A DNA stretch of 64,000 nucleotides. Source: Streptomyces albireticuli. Its GTDB lineage: Bacteria; Actinomycetota; Actinomycetes; Streptomycetales; Streptomycetaceae. A program made the translations under genes and the position numbers. The notes below the pieces were generated by a model that saw nothing but the letters and a program-made list of their open reading frames with translations, did no database searches and was not told where the DNA came from. The number at the start of each line of letters is the position of its first letter. The first letter of the stretch is position 1. Positions 16,891 through 24,905 of the stretch are shown in pieces. The stretch spans positions 5,365,501-5,429,500 of the forward strand of contig NZ_CP021744.1 in the NCBI RefSeq assembly GCF_002192455.1. The letters are read 5' to 3'.

Positions 16891-19623
16891 CTACGCGTCG
16901 CCGCCCGCGGCGCCCGGGTCGGCCGCCGTGACGTCCAGGAGCTGGTAGCGGTCCACGGCCTGCTTCAGCGCCGAGCGGTCGATCTTGCCCTCCTTGGCGA
17001 GCTCGGTGAGCACCGCCAGGACGATCGACTGCGCGTCGATGTGGAAGAAGCGACGGGCCGCGCCACGCGTGTCCGCGAAGCCGAAGCCGTCCGCGCCCAG
17101 CGACTGGTACGTGCCCGGCACCCAGCGCGAGATCTGGTCCGGCACCGCGCGCATCCAGTCGGACACGGCGACCTTCGGACCCTCGGCGCCCTGGAGCTTG
17201 GAGGTGACGTACGGCACGCGCATCTCCTCCTCGGGGTGCAGGAGGTTGTGCTCCTCCACCTCGATGGCGTCGCGGCGCAGCTCGTTCCAGGAGGTCGCCG
17301 ACCAGACGTCCGCCTTGACGTTCCACTCCTCGGCGAGGATCTTCTGGGCCTCGATCGCCCACGGCACCGCGACACCGGAGGCGAGGATCTGGGCCGGGAT
17401 CGCGCCCTTCTCGCCCTGCGCGAAGCGGTACAGACCCTTGAGGATGCCGTCGGCGTCCACGTCCGCCGGCTCGGCCGGGTGCTGGATCGGCTCGTTGTAG
17501 ACGGTCAGGTAGTAGAAGACGTCCTCGGCGTTCTCGCCGTACATCCGGCGCAGACCGTCCTTGACGATGTGCGCCATCTCGTAACCGAACGCGGGGTCGT
17601 AGGAGACGACACCCGGGTTGGTGGACGCCAGCAGCTGCGAGTGGCCGTCCGCGTGCTGGAGACCCTCACCGGTCAGCGTCGTACGACCGGCGGTCGCGCC
17701 CAGCACGAAGCCGCGCGAGAGCTGGTCGGCCATCTGCCAGAACTGGTCACCGGTGCGCTGGAAACCGAACATCGAGTAGAAGACGTAGACCGGGATCAGC
17801 GGCTCGCCGTGCGTCGCGTAGGCCGAGCCCGCCGCGATCAGCGAGGCCGTGCAGCCCGCCTCGGAGATGCCGTCGTGCAGCATCTGGCCGGTCGGCGACT
17901 CCTTGTACGCGAGCAGCAGCTCGCGGTCCACGGACTCGTACTGCTGGCCCAGCGGGTTGTAGATCTTCGCCGACGGGAAGAACGCGTCCATACCGAAGGT
18001 GCGGTACTCGTCGGGGGCGATCAGCACGAAGCGCTTGCCGATCTCCTTGTCCCGCATGAGGTCCTTCAGGATGCGGACGAACGCCATGGTGGTGGCGATC
18101 GACTGCTGGCCGGAGCCCTTCTTCGCGGTCGCGTAGACCTTGTCCTCCGGGAGGGCCAGCGGCTTCGACCGCACGACACGGGTCGGCACATAGCCACCCA
18201 GCGCCTTCCGGCGGTCGTGCATGTACTGGATCTCCTCCGAGTCGCGACCCGGGTGGTAGTACGGCGGCAGGCCGGACTCCAGCTCCTTGTCGGCGACCGG
18301 GATGTGGAGGCGGTCACGGAAGCGCTTGAGGTCCTCGACCGTGAGCTTCTTCATCTGGTGGGTCGCGTTGCGGCCCTCGAAGTTCGGACCCAGGGTCCAG
18401 CCCTTGACCGTCTGCGCGAGGATCACGGTCGGCTGGCCCTTGTGCGCCTTGGCCGCCGCGTACGCCGCGTAGATCTTCTTGTGGTCGTGGCCACCGCGGC
18501 CCAGGTGCAGGATCTGGTCGTCGGTCATGCCCTCGACCATCTTCCGCAGACGCTGGTCGTCGCCGAAGAAGTGGTCACGGATGTACGCACCGGTCTCGGT
18601 GGCGTACGTCTGGAACTGACCGTCGGGGGTGCTGTTGAGCTTGTTGACCAGGATGCCGTCCCGGTCCTGCGCCAGCAGCGGGTCCCAGGAGCGGTCCCAG
18701 ACGAGCTTGATGACGTTCCAGCCGGCGCCGCGGAACTGCGACTCCAGCTCCTGCATGACCTTGCCGTTGCCGCGCACCGGGCCGTCGAGGCGCTGGAGGT
18801 TGCAGTTGACGACGAAGGTCAGGTTGTCCAGGCCCTCACGGGCGGCGATGGACAGCTGGCCGAGCGACTCGGGCTCGTCCATCTCGCCGTCGCCCAGGTA
18901 CGCCCACACGTGGGACTTGGAGGTGTCGGCGATGCCGCGCGCCTCCATGTAGCGGTTCATCCGCGCCTGGTAGATCGCGCCGAGGGGGCCGAGGCCCATC
19001 GAGACGGTCGGGAACTCCCAGAAGTCCGGCATGAGCCGCGGGTGCGGGTAGCTGGAGAGGCCGTAGGGCGCCTTGGACTTCTCCTGGCGGAAGGAGTCCA
19101 GGTGCCGCTCGGAGAGCCGGTCCAGCAGGAACGCGCGGGCGTAGATGCCCGGGGAGGCGTGGCCCTGGAAGAAGATCTGGTCGCCGCCGTCGCCCTCGTC
19201 CTTGCCGCGGAAGAAGTGGTTGAAGCCCACGTCGTACAGCGAGGCGGAGGAGGCGAAGGTGGCGATGTGACCGCCGACACCGATACCGGGACGCTGCGCC
19301 CGGGAGACCATGACGGCCGCGTTCCACCGGGTCGCGTTCAGGACCTTGCGCTCGATCTCCTCGTTGCCGGGGAAGAACGGCTCGTCCTTGGTCGCGATGG
19401 TGTTGACATAGTCAGTGCTGCGCATCTCGGGCACGGCCACGCGCTTCTCGCGTGCGCGCTCGATCAGGCGAAGCATGAGGTAGCGGGCACGTTCCCGGCC
19501 TCGCTCATCGACGGCTGCGTCGAGCGAGTCGAGCCACTCCTGGGTTTCTTCGGGATCGAAGTCAGGGACCTGGCTGGGAAGGCCGCCAATGATGATCGGG
19601 TTGCGATCGGATCCGGAAGCCAC
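16891..19623 (-). CDS. aceE: Pyruvate dehydrogenase E1 component, homodimeric type
   Basis: Decarboxylates pyruvate on thiamine diphosphate and acylates the E2 lipoyl group, feeding acetyl-CoA to the TCA cycle and to the fatty-acid genes nearby. The 910-residue length is normal for AceE. The N-terminal ThDP domain shows the GDG...N motif (AYLGDGEMDEPES then NLTFVVNCN); the central transketolase-like domain and C-terminal domain follow in order. GTG 19623 (VASGSDRNPIIIGGLPSQV) is preceded by AAGGAA. No E2 or E3 gene is adjacent, as usual in Streptomyces. Divergent from the DUF3052 gene with a 493-bp gap. Confidence 0.97.
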   Translation of the reverse strand: MASGSDRNPIIIGGLPSQVPDFDPEETQEWLDSLDAAVDERGRERARYLMLRLIERAREKRVAVPEMRSTDYVNTIATKDEPFFPGNEEIERKVLNATRWNAAVMVSRAQRPGIGVGGHIATFASSASLYDVGFNHFFRGKDEGDGGDQIFFQGHASPGIYARAFLLDRLSERHLDSFRQEKSKAPYGLSSYPHPRLMPDFWEFPTVSMGLGPLGAIYQARMNRYMEARGIADTSKSHVWAYLGDGEMDEPESLGQLSIAAREGLDNLTFVVNCNLQRLDGPVRGNGKVMQELESQFRGAGWNVIKLVWDRSWDPLLAQDRDGILVNKLNSTPDGQFQTYATETGAYIRDHFFGDDQRLRKMVEGMTDDQILHLGRGGHDHKKIYAAYAAAKAHKGQPTVILAQTVKGWTLGPNFEGRNATHQMKKLTVEDLKRFRDRLHIPVADKELESGLPPYYHPGRDSEEIQYMHDRRKALGGYVPTRVVRSKPLALPEDKVYATAKKGSGQQSIATTMAFVRILKDLMRDKEIGKRFVLIAPDEYRTFGMDAFFPSAKIYNPLGQQYESVDRELLLAYKESPTGQMLHDGISEAGCTASLIAAGSAYATHGEPLIPVYVFYSMFGFQRTGDQFWQMADQLSRGFVLGATAGRTTLTGEGLQHADGHSQLLASTNPGVVSYDPAFGYEMAHIVKDGLRRMYGENAEDVFYYLTVYNEPIQHPAEPADVDADGILKGLYRFAQGEKGAIPAQILASGVAVPWAIEAQKILAEEWNVKADVWSATSWNELRRDAIEVEEHNLLHPEEEMRVPYVTSKLQGAEGPKVAVSDWMRAVPDQISRWVPGTYQSLGADGFGFADTRGAARRFFHIDAQSIVLAVLTELAKEGKIDRSALKQAVDRYQLLDVTAADPGAAGGDA

Positions 19624-20116
19624 GCTGTTCCTTCGCTGTTCGGGTCGTGTCGTGCTCTGCACGCATTCGATGCGCACGCGGGCAAACGCTGTCTCTGGTG
19701 CTGCCTCTGGCTATGTCGCGCGCGCTCCCATCGTGGACCGCGACAGCGAAAACGTCATCTCTACTGGGCGGTAACCACCGCTTCGCGAGACGACAAGGCG
19801 AGGACCGGCCGACTTTCGACGGCCAAATCGCAACCATACGCCCCCTATGGGGGTCGTTCGTGTACGGCCGTTCGGGCCTGATTGCCGCAATCCGGCGGTG
19901 CGGCTCGGCAAACCCGGCAGAATACTGTGGCGTGAATCACTCGCCCGTGCTCTTCCGTCGTTGGAGTTGCGGCGAGACGGCCGCTTCCGTCACCGTTTCG
20001 GCGGTCTCGATGGCCGGGTACTTGCGCGAACCGCCCGGCACGTGTGGACTACCGCCAATGCCTCGCGTATGCGAGGAACACAAGACACTTTCTCGAAAGA
20101 TGACAGGAGGCAATCC
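19624..20116. other. 493-bp divergent intergenic region
   Basis: No gene is seen. The stretch separates aceE (minus) from the DUF3052 gene (plus) and should hold both promoters. The base composition is less GC-rich than the neighbours. A short inverted repeat CCCCCTATGGGGG (19841-19853) could be an operator. Short reading frames here lack ribosome-binding sites and family similarity. Confidence 0.5.
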
Positions 20117-20539
20117 GTGAGCGCGACCGCGGACCACGCGGAGGAGCGGACCAACCCTGCCGCCAGGCTGGGTTTCCAGCCCGGACAGGTGGTCCAGGAG
20201 ATCGGCTACGACGACGATGTCGATCAGGAGCTCCGCGAGGCCATTGAGGAGATCACCGGCCAGGACCTCGTCGACGAGGACTACGACGACGTGGCCGACG
20301 CCGTCGTCCTCTGGTTCCGTGACGATGACGGCGACCTGACGGACGCGCTCGTGGACGCCATCGGCATGCTGGAGGACGGCGGGGACATCTGGCTGATGAC
20401 CCCGAAGACCGGCCGCGACGGCTACATCGAGCCGAGCGACATCAGCGAGGCGTCCCAGACCGCGGGCCTGAGCCAGACCAAGAGCGTCAGCGTGGCCAAG
20501 GACTGGACGGGCACCCGCATGGTTGCCCCCAAGCGCTGA
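20117..20539 (+). CDS. DUF3052 domain protein
   Basis: A 140-residue, strongly acidic cytosolic protein (runs such as YDDDVDQELREAIEEI and DEDYDDVADAVVLWFRDDDG). DUF3052 is conserved across actinobacteria, commonly next to aceE as here; its function is unknown. The C-terminal half (SDISEASQTAGLSQTKSVSV) resembles a small binding domain. GTG 20117 has a perfect AGGAGG site six bases upstream. A terminator follows, so it is probably monocistronic. Confidence 0.9.
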   Translation: MSATADHAEERTNPAARLGFQPGQVVQEIGYDDDVDQELREAIEEITGQDLVDEDYDDVADAVVLWFRDDDGDLTDALVDAIGMLEDGGDIWLMTPKTGRDGYIEPSDISEASQTAGLSQTKSVSVAKDWTGTRMVAPKR

Positions 20540-20561
20540 CGCCTCCGTAGCCGAAAACCGC

Positions 20562-20625
20562 CACCGCGCCCCCCGGCGCTCCCTCCCGGCCAAGGCCGGG
20601 AAGGCCCGCTCCGGGGGGCGCGGTG
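20562..20625 (+). terminator. Terminator after the DUF3052 gene
   Basis: CACCGCGCCCCCCGG (20562-20576) pairs perfectly with CCGGGGGGCGCGGTG (20611-20625). A second hairpin (CCCGGCC...GGCCGGG) sits inside the loop, giving a cruciform-like structure. Confidence 0.7.
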
Positions 20626-20746
20626 CGTGGTGCGCCGGCGCGCAGTGACACACTGGCCGCCTACCCGCCGGTGGCCGGGGTCGCGGGAGGGAGCGACTCG
20701 CCCAGCGCCCAGGGACCGGCTCCTGTCGAGAGAGGGAAGCGAATCC

Positions 20747-21205
20747 ATGGCGATCGATGTCGGCACCAAGGCTCCGGACTTCGAGCTGAAGAACCAGCAC
20801 GGCGAGACCGTCCGGCTCTCCGACTTCCGCGGCGAGAAGAACGTCGTCCTGCTCTTCTACCCCTTCGCCTTCACCGGTGTGTGCACCGGCGAGCTGTGCG
20901 CCCTGCGCGACGAGCTGCCGAAGTTCGCCAACGACGACACGCAGCTGCTGGCCGTCTCCAACGACGCCCCGTTCTCCCTGCGCGTCTTCGCCGAGCAGGA
21001 GGGCCTGGACTACCCGCTCCTCTCCGACTTCTGGCCGCACGGCGCCACCAGCCGCGACTACGGCGTCTTCGACGAGGAGAAGGGCTGCGCGGTGCGCGGC
21101 ACCTTCATCATCGACAAGGAGGGCGTGGTCCGCTGGACCGTCGTCAACGGGCTGCCCGACGCGCGCGACCTGAACGAGTACACCGCGGCACTCGCGGCCC
21201 TCTGA
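20747..21205 (+). CDS. Peroxiredoxin (AhpE-like)
   Basis: A 152-residue thioredoxin-fold peroxidase that reduces hydrogen peroxide and organic peroxides. The peroxidatic Cys46 lies in the PFAFTGVCTGE motif with the supporting Thr and a later Arg; Cys51 follows closely, and there is no distant resolving Cys in the usual 2-Cys position. The length and motifs match one-Cys AhpE of actinobacteria. ATG 20747 has GAGAGGGA upstream. It stands before the Ter genes on the same strand but has its own 207-bp leader. Confidence 0.93.
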   Translation: MAIDVGTKAPDFELKNQHGETVRLSDFRGEKNVVLLFYPFAFTGVCTGELCALRDELPKFANDDTQLLAVSNDAPFSLRVFAEQEGLDYPLLSDFWPHGATSRDYGVFDEEKGCAVRGTFIIDKEGVVRWTVVNGLPDARDLNEYTAALAAL

Positions 21206-21324
21206 GTCCCTCGCCGAACCCGTTTCCGTAACTTTTTCCCAGACACCCGGGGTTCTCGTCCGGCCGATGTTCGGCCGTCCGCGCACTCCGGGTACGGTCC
21301 GCGTGCAAGAAGCCTGTAATCGGT

Positions 21325-21354
21325 GGGAACCGGTCACTAGGATCCAAACGTTGA
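21325..21354 (+). promoter_or_regulatory. Probable ECF-sigma-type promoter of the terD genes
   Basis: GGGAAC (21325-21330) and CGTTGA (21349-21354) are 18 bp apart. This resembles promoters of actinobacterial stress ECF sigma factors (SigE/SigR/SigH class, GGAA with a later GTT). It lies 73 bp before the first terD start. Confidence 0.5.
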
Positions 21355-21427
21355 TCGGATGCCATCGCACAACGGGGGCACAGGTCTCGCCGAATGGTTC
21401 CGGCCCCCTCGAACCAATGGAGGACTC

Positions 21428-22003
21428 GTGGGAGTCAGTCTCAGCAAGGGCGGCAACGTCTCGCTGACCAAGGCGGCCCCCAACCTGACCGCGGTCATCG
21501 TCGGTCTCGGCTGGGACGCCCGTACCACCACCGGTACGGACTTCGACCTGGACGCCAGCGCGCTGCTGACGAACGACCAGGGCAAGGTCGCCAACGACCA
21601 GAACTTCGTCTTCTTCAACAACCTCAAGAGCCCCGACGGTTCCGTCGAGCACACCGGTGACAACCTCACCGGTGAGGGCGAGGGCGACGACGAGGCCATC
21701 AAGGTCAACCTGGCCGGGGTGCCCGCCGACGTCCACAAGATCGTGTTCCCGGTCTCGATCTACGAGGCCGAGGGCCGCCAGCAGAGCTTCGGCCAGGTGC
21801 GCAACGCCTACATCCGCGTCGTGAACCAGGCCGACAACACCGAGCTCGCCCGCTACGACCTCAGCGAGGACGCCTCGACCGAGACCGCCATGGTCTTCGG
21901 CGAGCTGTACCGCAACGGCGCCGAGTGGAAGTTCCGGGCCATCGGCCAGGGCTACGCCTCGGGTCTGCGCGGCATCGCGCAGGACTTCGGCGTCAACGTC
22001 TGA
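21428..22003 (+). CDS. terD: TerD family protein, copy 1
   Basis: A 191-residue TerD-domain protein. The Ca2+-binding acidic segments are present (FDLDASALL; EGEGDDEAIKVNL), as are the SVEHTGDNLTGEG hallmark and the closing GQGYASGLRGIAQDFGV. TerD proteins bind calcium and belong to the tellurite/stress response modules, forming membrane-associated complexes with TerC-like proteins. GTG 21428 follows GGAGG. It is 118 bp upstream of a close paralogue (22121-22696), clearly a tandem duplication. Confidence 0.95.
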   Translation: MGVSLSKGGNVSLTKAAPNLTAVIVGLGWDARTTTGTDFDLDASALLTNDQGKVANDQNFVFFNNLKSPDGSVEHTGDNLTGEGEGDDEAIKVNLAGVPADVHKIVFPVSIYEAEGRQQSFGQVRNAYIRVVNQADNTELARYDLSEDASTETAMVFGELYRNGAEWKFRAIGQGYASGLRGIAQDFGVNV

Positions 22004-22019
22004 CCGGCACATCCGACGG

Positions 22020-22080
22020 CGTCCGGCGCCGCACGCCCGCCCATGGCACGGCCATGGGCACCGGCGTGCGGCGCCGGACG
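22020..22080 (+). terminator. Double stem-loop between the two terD genes
   Basis: CGTCCGGCGCCGCACGCC (22020-22037) pairs over 18 bp with 22063-22080, and inside it GCCCATGGC pairs with GCCATGGGC (22039-22047 with 22051-22059). It could be an attenuator or an mRNA-processing hairpin that sets the ratio of the two TerD proteins. Confidence 0.7.
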
Positions 22081-22120
22081 TACATCGAGACCTTTTCCAA
22101 CCCGGGGAGGAACAGAAAAC

Positions 22121-22696
22121 ATGGGCGTCACGCTCGCCAAGGGAGGCAATGTCTCCCTCTCCAAGGCCGCACCGAACCTCACCAATGTGACCATCGGTCT
22201 CGGCTGGGACGCGCGCTCCACCACCGGAGCCCCCTTCGACCTCGACGCCAGCGCCCTGCTGTGCGCCTCGGGCCGGGTGCTGGGGGACGAGTACTTCGTC
22301 TTCTACAACAACCTCAAGAGCCCCGAGGAGTCCGTCGAGCACACCGGTGACAACCTCACCGGCGAGGGCGACGGCGACGACGAGTCGATCCTGGTCGACC
22401 TCAGCAAGGTCCCGGCGGCCTGCGACAAGATCGTCTTCCCGGTCTCCATCCATGACGCCGATGCCCGCGGCCAGAGCTTCGGCCAGGTCAGCAACGCCTA
22501 CATCCGGGTCGTCAACCAGGCCGACGGATCCGAGCTCGCCCGCTACGACCTCAGCGAGGACGCCTCCAGCGAGACCGCGATGATCTTCGGCGAGGTCTAC
22601 CGCTACGGCGGCGAGTGGAAGTTCCGGGCGGTCGGACAGGGGTACGCGTCGGGCCTGCGCGGCATCGCTCTAGACTTCGGGGTCAACGTTTCGTAA
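22121..22696 (+). CDS. terD: TerD family protein, copy 2
   Basis: A 191-residue paralogue of the preceding TerD, the same length and with the same landmarks: FDLDASALLCASG, SVEHTGDNLTGEGDGDDES and GQGYASGLRGIALDFGVNVS. It differs mainly in surface positions, and the Ca2+ loop carries an extra Asp (GDGDDES). ATG 22121 follows GGGGAGGAA. Together with copy 1 and the DUF475 membrane protein just downstream it forms the core Ter module. Confidence 0.95.
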   Translation: MGVTLAKGGNVSLSKAAPNLTNVTIGLGWDARSTTGAPFDLDASALLCASGRVLGDEYFVFYNNLKSPEESVEHTGDNLTGEGDGDDESILVDLSKVPAACDKIVFPVSIHDADARGQSFGQVSNAYIRVVNQADGSELARYDLSEDASSETAMIFGEVYRYGGEWKFRAVGQGYASGLRGIALDFGVNVS

Positions 22697-22744
22697 AGCC
22701 GCGCACCGCGCGGGGGACCCCGTACTTACACGATTGGGTGGCCA

Positions 22745-23875
22745 GTGGTTCTGAAAACCTTCGGCTGGTCCTTTGGCGTCACCGCCCTGGGACTGGTTGC
22801 AGCGGTGTTCTACGGGGGGTGGGAAGCGTTCGGGATCGTCGCGATCCTGTCCATCCTCGAGATCTCCGTCTCCTTCGACAACGCCGTGGTCAACGCCGGA
22901 ATCCTCCAGAAGATGAATGCCTTCTGGCAGAAGATCTTCCTGACCATCGGTGTCCTGATCGCTGTCTTCGGTATGCGGCTCGTCTTCCCGGTGGTGATCG
23001 TGGCGATCAGCGCCAAGATCGGCCCCATCGAGGCGGTCGACCTCGCGCTGAACGAAAAGGAGCGCTACCAGGAGCTGGTGACCGACGCCCACCCGGCCAT
23101 CGCGGCCTTCGGTGGCATGTTCCTGCTGATGATCTTCCTCGACTTCATCTTCGAGGACCGTGACATCAAGTGGCTCGGCTGGATCGAGCGGCCGCTGGCC
23201 AAGCTCGGCAAGGTCGACATGCTGTCGGTCTGCATCGCGCTGATCATCCTGCTGGTCTCGGCGATGACCTTCGCCACGCAGGCGCACCAGCACGGCGGCA
23301 CACACGTCGACAAGGCGGCCACGGTGATGCTCGCGGGCATCGCGGGTCTGATCACCTACCTGATCGTGGGCGGGCTCTCCAGCTACTTCGAGGACAAGCT
23401 CGAGGAAGAGGAGGAGCGCGAGCACGAGGCGGAGGAAGAGGCGAAGAAGGCCGGCAAGAAGAAGCCGGCGATCGTGCTGGCCGGCCAGGCCGCGTTCTTC
23501 ATGTTCCTCTACCTCGAGGTCCTGGACGCGTCCTTCTCCTTCGACGGCGTCATCGGCGCCTTCGCCATCACCAACGACATCGTCCTGATGGCGCTGGGCC
23601 TGGGCATCGGTGCCATGTACGTACGTTCGCTCACGGTCTACCTGGTCCGTAAGGGAACCCTGGACGACTACGTCTACCTGGAGCACGGCGCGCACTACGC
23701 CATCGGCGCGCTGGCCGTGATCCTCATGATCAGCATCCGCTTCGAGGTCCCCGAGATCGTCACCGGCCTCATCGGCGTCGGCCTCATCGGCTGGTCCTTC
23801 TGGTCCTCGGTGCGCCGCAACCGGGCCATCGCCGCCGGTGCGGGGGAGAAGGCGGAAGTCTCCTCCGGGGTGTGA
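22745..23875 (+). CDS. DUF475 / TerC-like integral membrane protein
   Basis: A 376-residue polytopic membrane protein with about eight to nine helices. It has the TerC-type acidic pair inside membrane segments (ISVSFDNAVVNAG near residue 42 and DASFSFDGVIGAF near residue 260), which in the TerC/DUF475 superfamily are thought to bind metal ions. A charged cytosolic loop (KLEEEEEREHEAEEEAKKAG) lies in the middle. GTG 22745 starts 48 bp after terD copy 2, so it is probably co-transcribed. It is the likely membrane partner of the TerD proteins. Confidence 0.9.
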   Translation: MVLKTFGWSFGVTALGLVAAVFYGGWEAFGIVAILSILEISVSFDNAVVNAGILQKMNAFWQKIFLTIGVLIAVFGMRLVFPVVIVAISAKIGPIEAVDLALNEKERYQELVTDAHPAIAAFGGMFLLMIFLDFIFEDRDIKWLGWIERPLAKLGKVDMLSVCIALIILLVSAMTFATQAHQHGGTHVDKAATVMLAGIAGLITYLIVGGLSSYFEDKLEEEEEREHEAEEEAKKAGKKKPAIVLAGQAAFFMFLYLEVLDASFSFDGVIGAFAITNDIVLMALGLGIGAMYVRSLTVYLVRKGTLDDYVYLEHGAHYAIGALAVILMISIRFEVPEIVTGLIGVGLIGWSFWSSVRRNRAIAAGAGEKAEVSSGV

Positions 23876-23904
23876 CCCTGGCACATTTGAGGAACGCTCT
23901 GATC

Positions 23905-23938
23905 GGGGCGGTCGTGAGGGTCACCTCACGGCCGCCCC
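23905..23938 (+). terminator. Stem-loop after the DUF475 gene
   Basis: GGGGCGGTCGTGAGG (23905-23919) pairs with CCTCACGGCCGCCCC (23924-23938) with one G-T pair and a 4-base loop, followed by TTT. It may act as a partial terminator before the TerA-like gene. Confidence 0.65.
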
Positions 23939-23973
23939 TTTCGCGGTCGGCGCTCGAATGGGGTGGGGGTTTC

Positions 23974-24726
23974 ATGGCCATGGCGATCTGGGACAAGTTC
24001 CTCGGCGGCTGGGGACGGCCGGGCACACAGCAGCTCGACTTCGGCGGCGCCAGCGGCGCGGTCGAGCTCACCAAGCGTCATCCCACCTTCTCCCTCACCA
24101 AGCAGGGCGCCGTCACCGGAAACCTCCGGGTGAACCTCTCCTGGCGGATGCGCACCTCCTCGGACTTCGGCGAGCGGGCCTCGCTGAGCGAGGGCCTGCG
24201 CCACCCGCTGAAGAAGTTCCGGCCCGAGATGGTGCAGGCGCAGGGCCCGGCGTTCGTCAACGTGGACCTGGACCTCGCCTGCATGTACGAGCTCCAGGAC
24301 GGCTCGAAAGGCGTGGTCCAGCCCCTCGGCTCGATACTGGGCAGCCTCAACAGTCCGCCGTACGTCCAGCTCAGCGGTGACGACAGGTTCGGCTCGGGTT
24401 CGGGCGAGACCATCTACGTCAACATGGACCACCACGCCGAGATCAAGCGACTGCTGATCTTCGTCTACATCTATGACGGCACCCCGGCGTTCGACCGTAC
24501 GCACGCGATGGTCACGCTCTACCCCGGCAACGGCCCCCGGATCGAGATCGCACTCCACGAGCGCGCCCCGGAGGCCCGGTCGTGCGCCGTGGTGATGCTG
24601 GAGAACAACAAGGGGGAGATCACGCTGCGGCGTGAGATGAAGTACGTGTACGGCTTCCAGGCGGAGCTGGACCGGCTGTACGGGTGGGGACTCCAGTGGG
24701 GGCGGGGGTACAAGACGAAGGTGTGA
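23974..24726 (+). CDS. TerD-superfamily protein, TerA-like
   Basis: A 250-residue protein with a divergent TerD-like fold: LDFGGASGAVELTKRHPTFS then GSGETIYVNMDHHAEIKRLL and LFVYIYDG-type strands (LLIFVYIYDGTPAFDRTHA). It resembles TerA and related Ter proteins, longer and less acidic than TerD, and is likely a partner subunit in the same complex. ATG 23974 or ATG 23980 may be used; a G-rich tract precedes both. It is the last plus-strand gene of the Ter structural block. Confidence 0.8.
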   Translation: MAMAIWDKFLGGWGRPGTQQLDFGGASGAVELTKRHPTFSLTKQGAVTGNLRVNLSWRMRTSSDFGERASLSEGLRHPLKKFRPEMVQAQGPAFVNVDLDLACMYELQDGSKGVVQPLGSILGSLNSPPYVQLSGDDRFGSGSGETIYVNMDHHAEIKRLLIFVYIYDGTPAFDRTHAMVTLYPGNGPRIEIALHERAPEARSCAVVMLENNKGEITLRREMKYVYGFQAELDRLYGWGLQWGRGYKTKV

Positions 24727-24869
24727 GCCGGGTCCTCCCGGGACTCCGCCCCGGCCCTCCTCGCCGGATCGGTTCGCAGTGGCAGCCTGGGCCTTCCGGC
24801 GGAAGGCGGCCTGCGTTTGAGGCCACCGCGCGGTGGCGCGGCCGGGGGCCGGGGGGCTCGCCCCCGGCC

Positions 24870-24897
24870 GGGAAGGGGCGGGGCCGGGGAAAGCCCC
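24870..24897. repeat. Dispersed GC-rich intergenic repeat, copy 4 (partial)
   Basis: GGGAAGGGGCGGGGCCGGGG followed by AAAGCCCC is the same arm found at 12425-12448 with one base changed. It lies between convergent genes (the TerA-like gene and the TerD-tail gene), preceded by another GGCCGGGGG hairpin. Confidence 0.6.
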
Positions 24898-24905
24898 GCA
24901 GGGCC

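Noticed and set aside
16726..19881. 1051-codon open frame on the plus strand opposite aceE
   Set aside because: Antisense shadow caused by high GC; its product is Arg/Val/Asp-rich without family similarity, while the minus strand encodes a full-length AceE.
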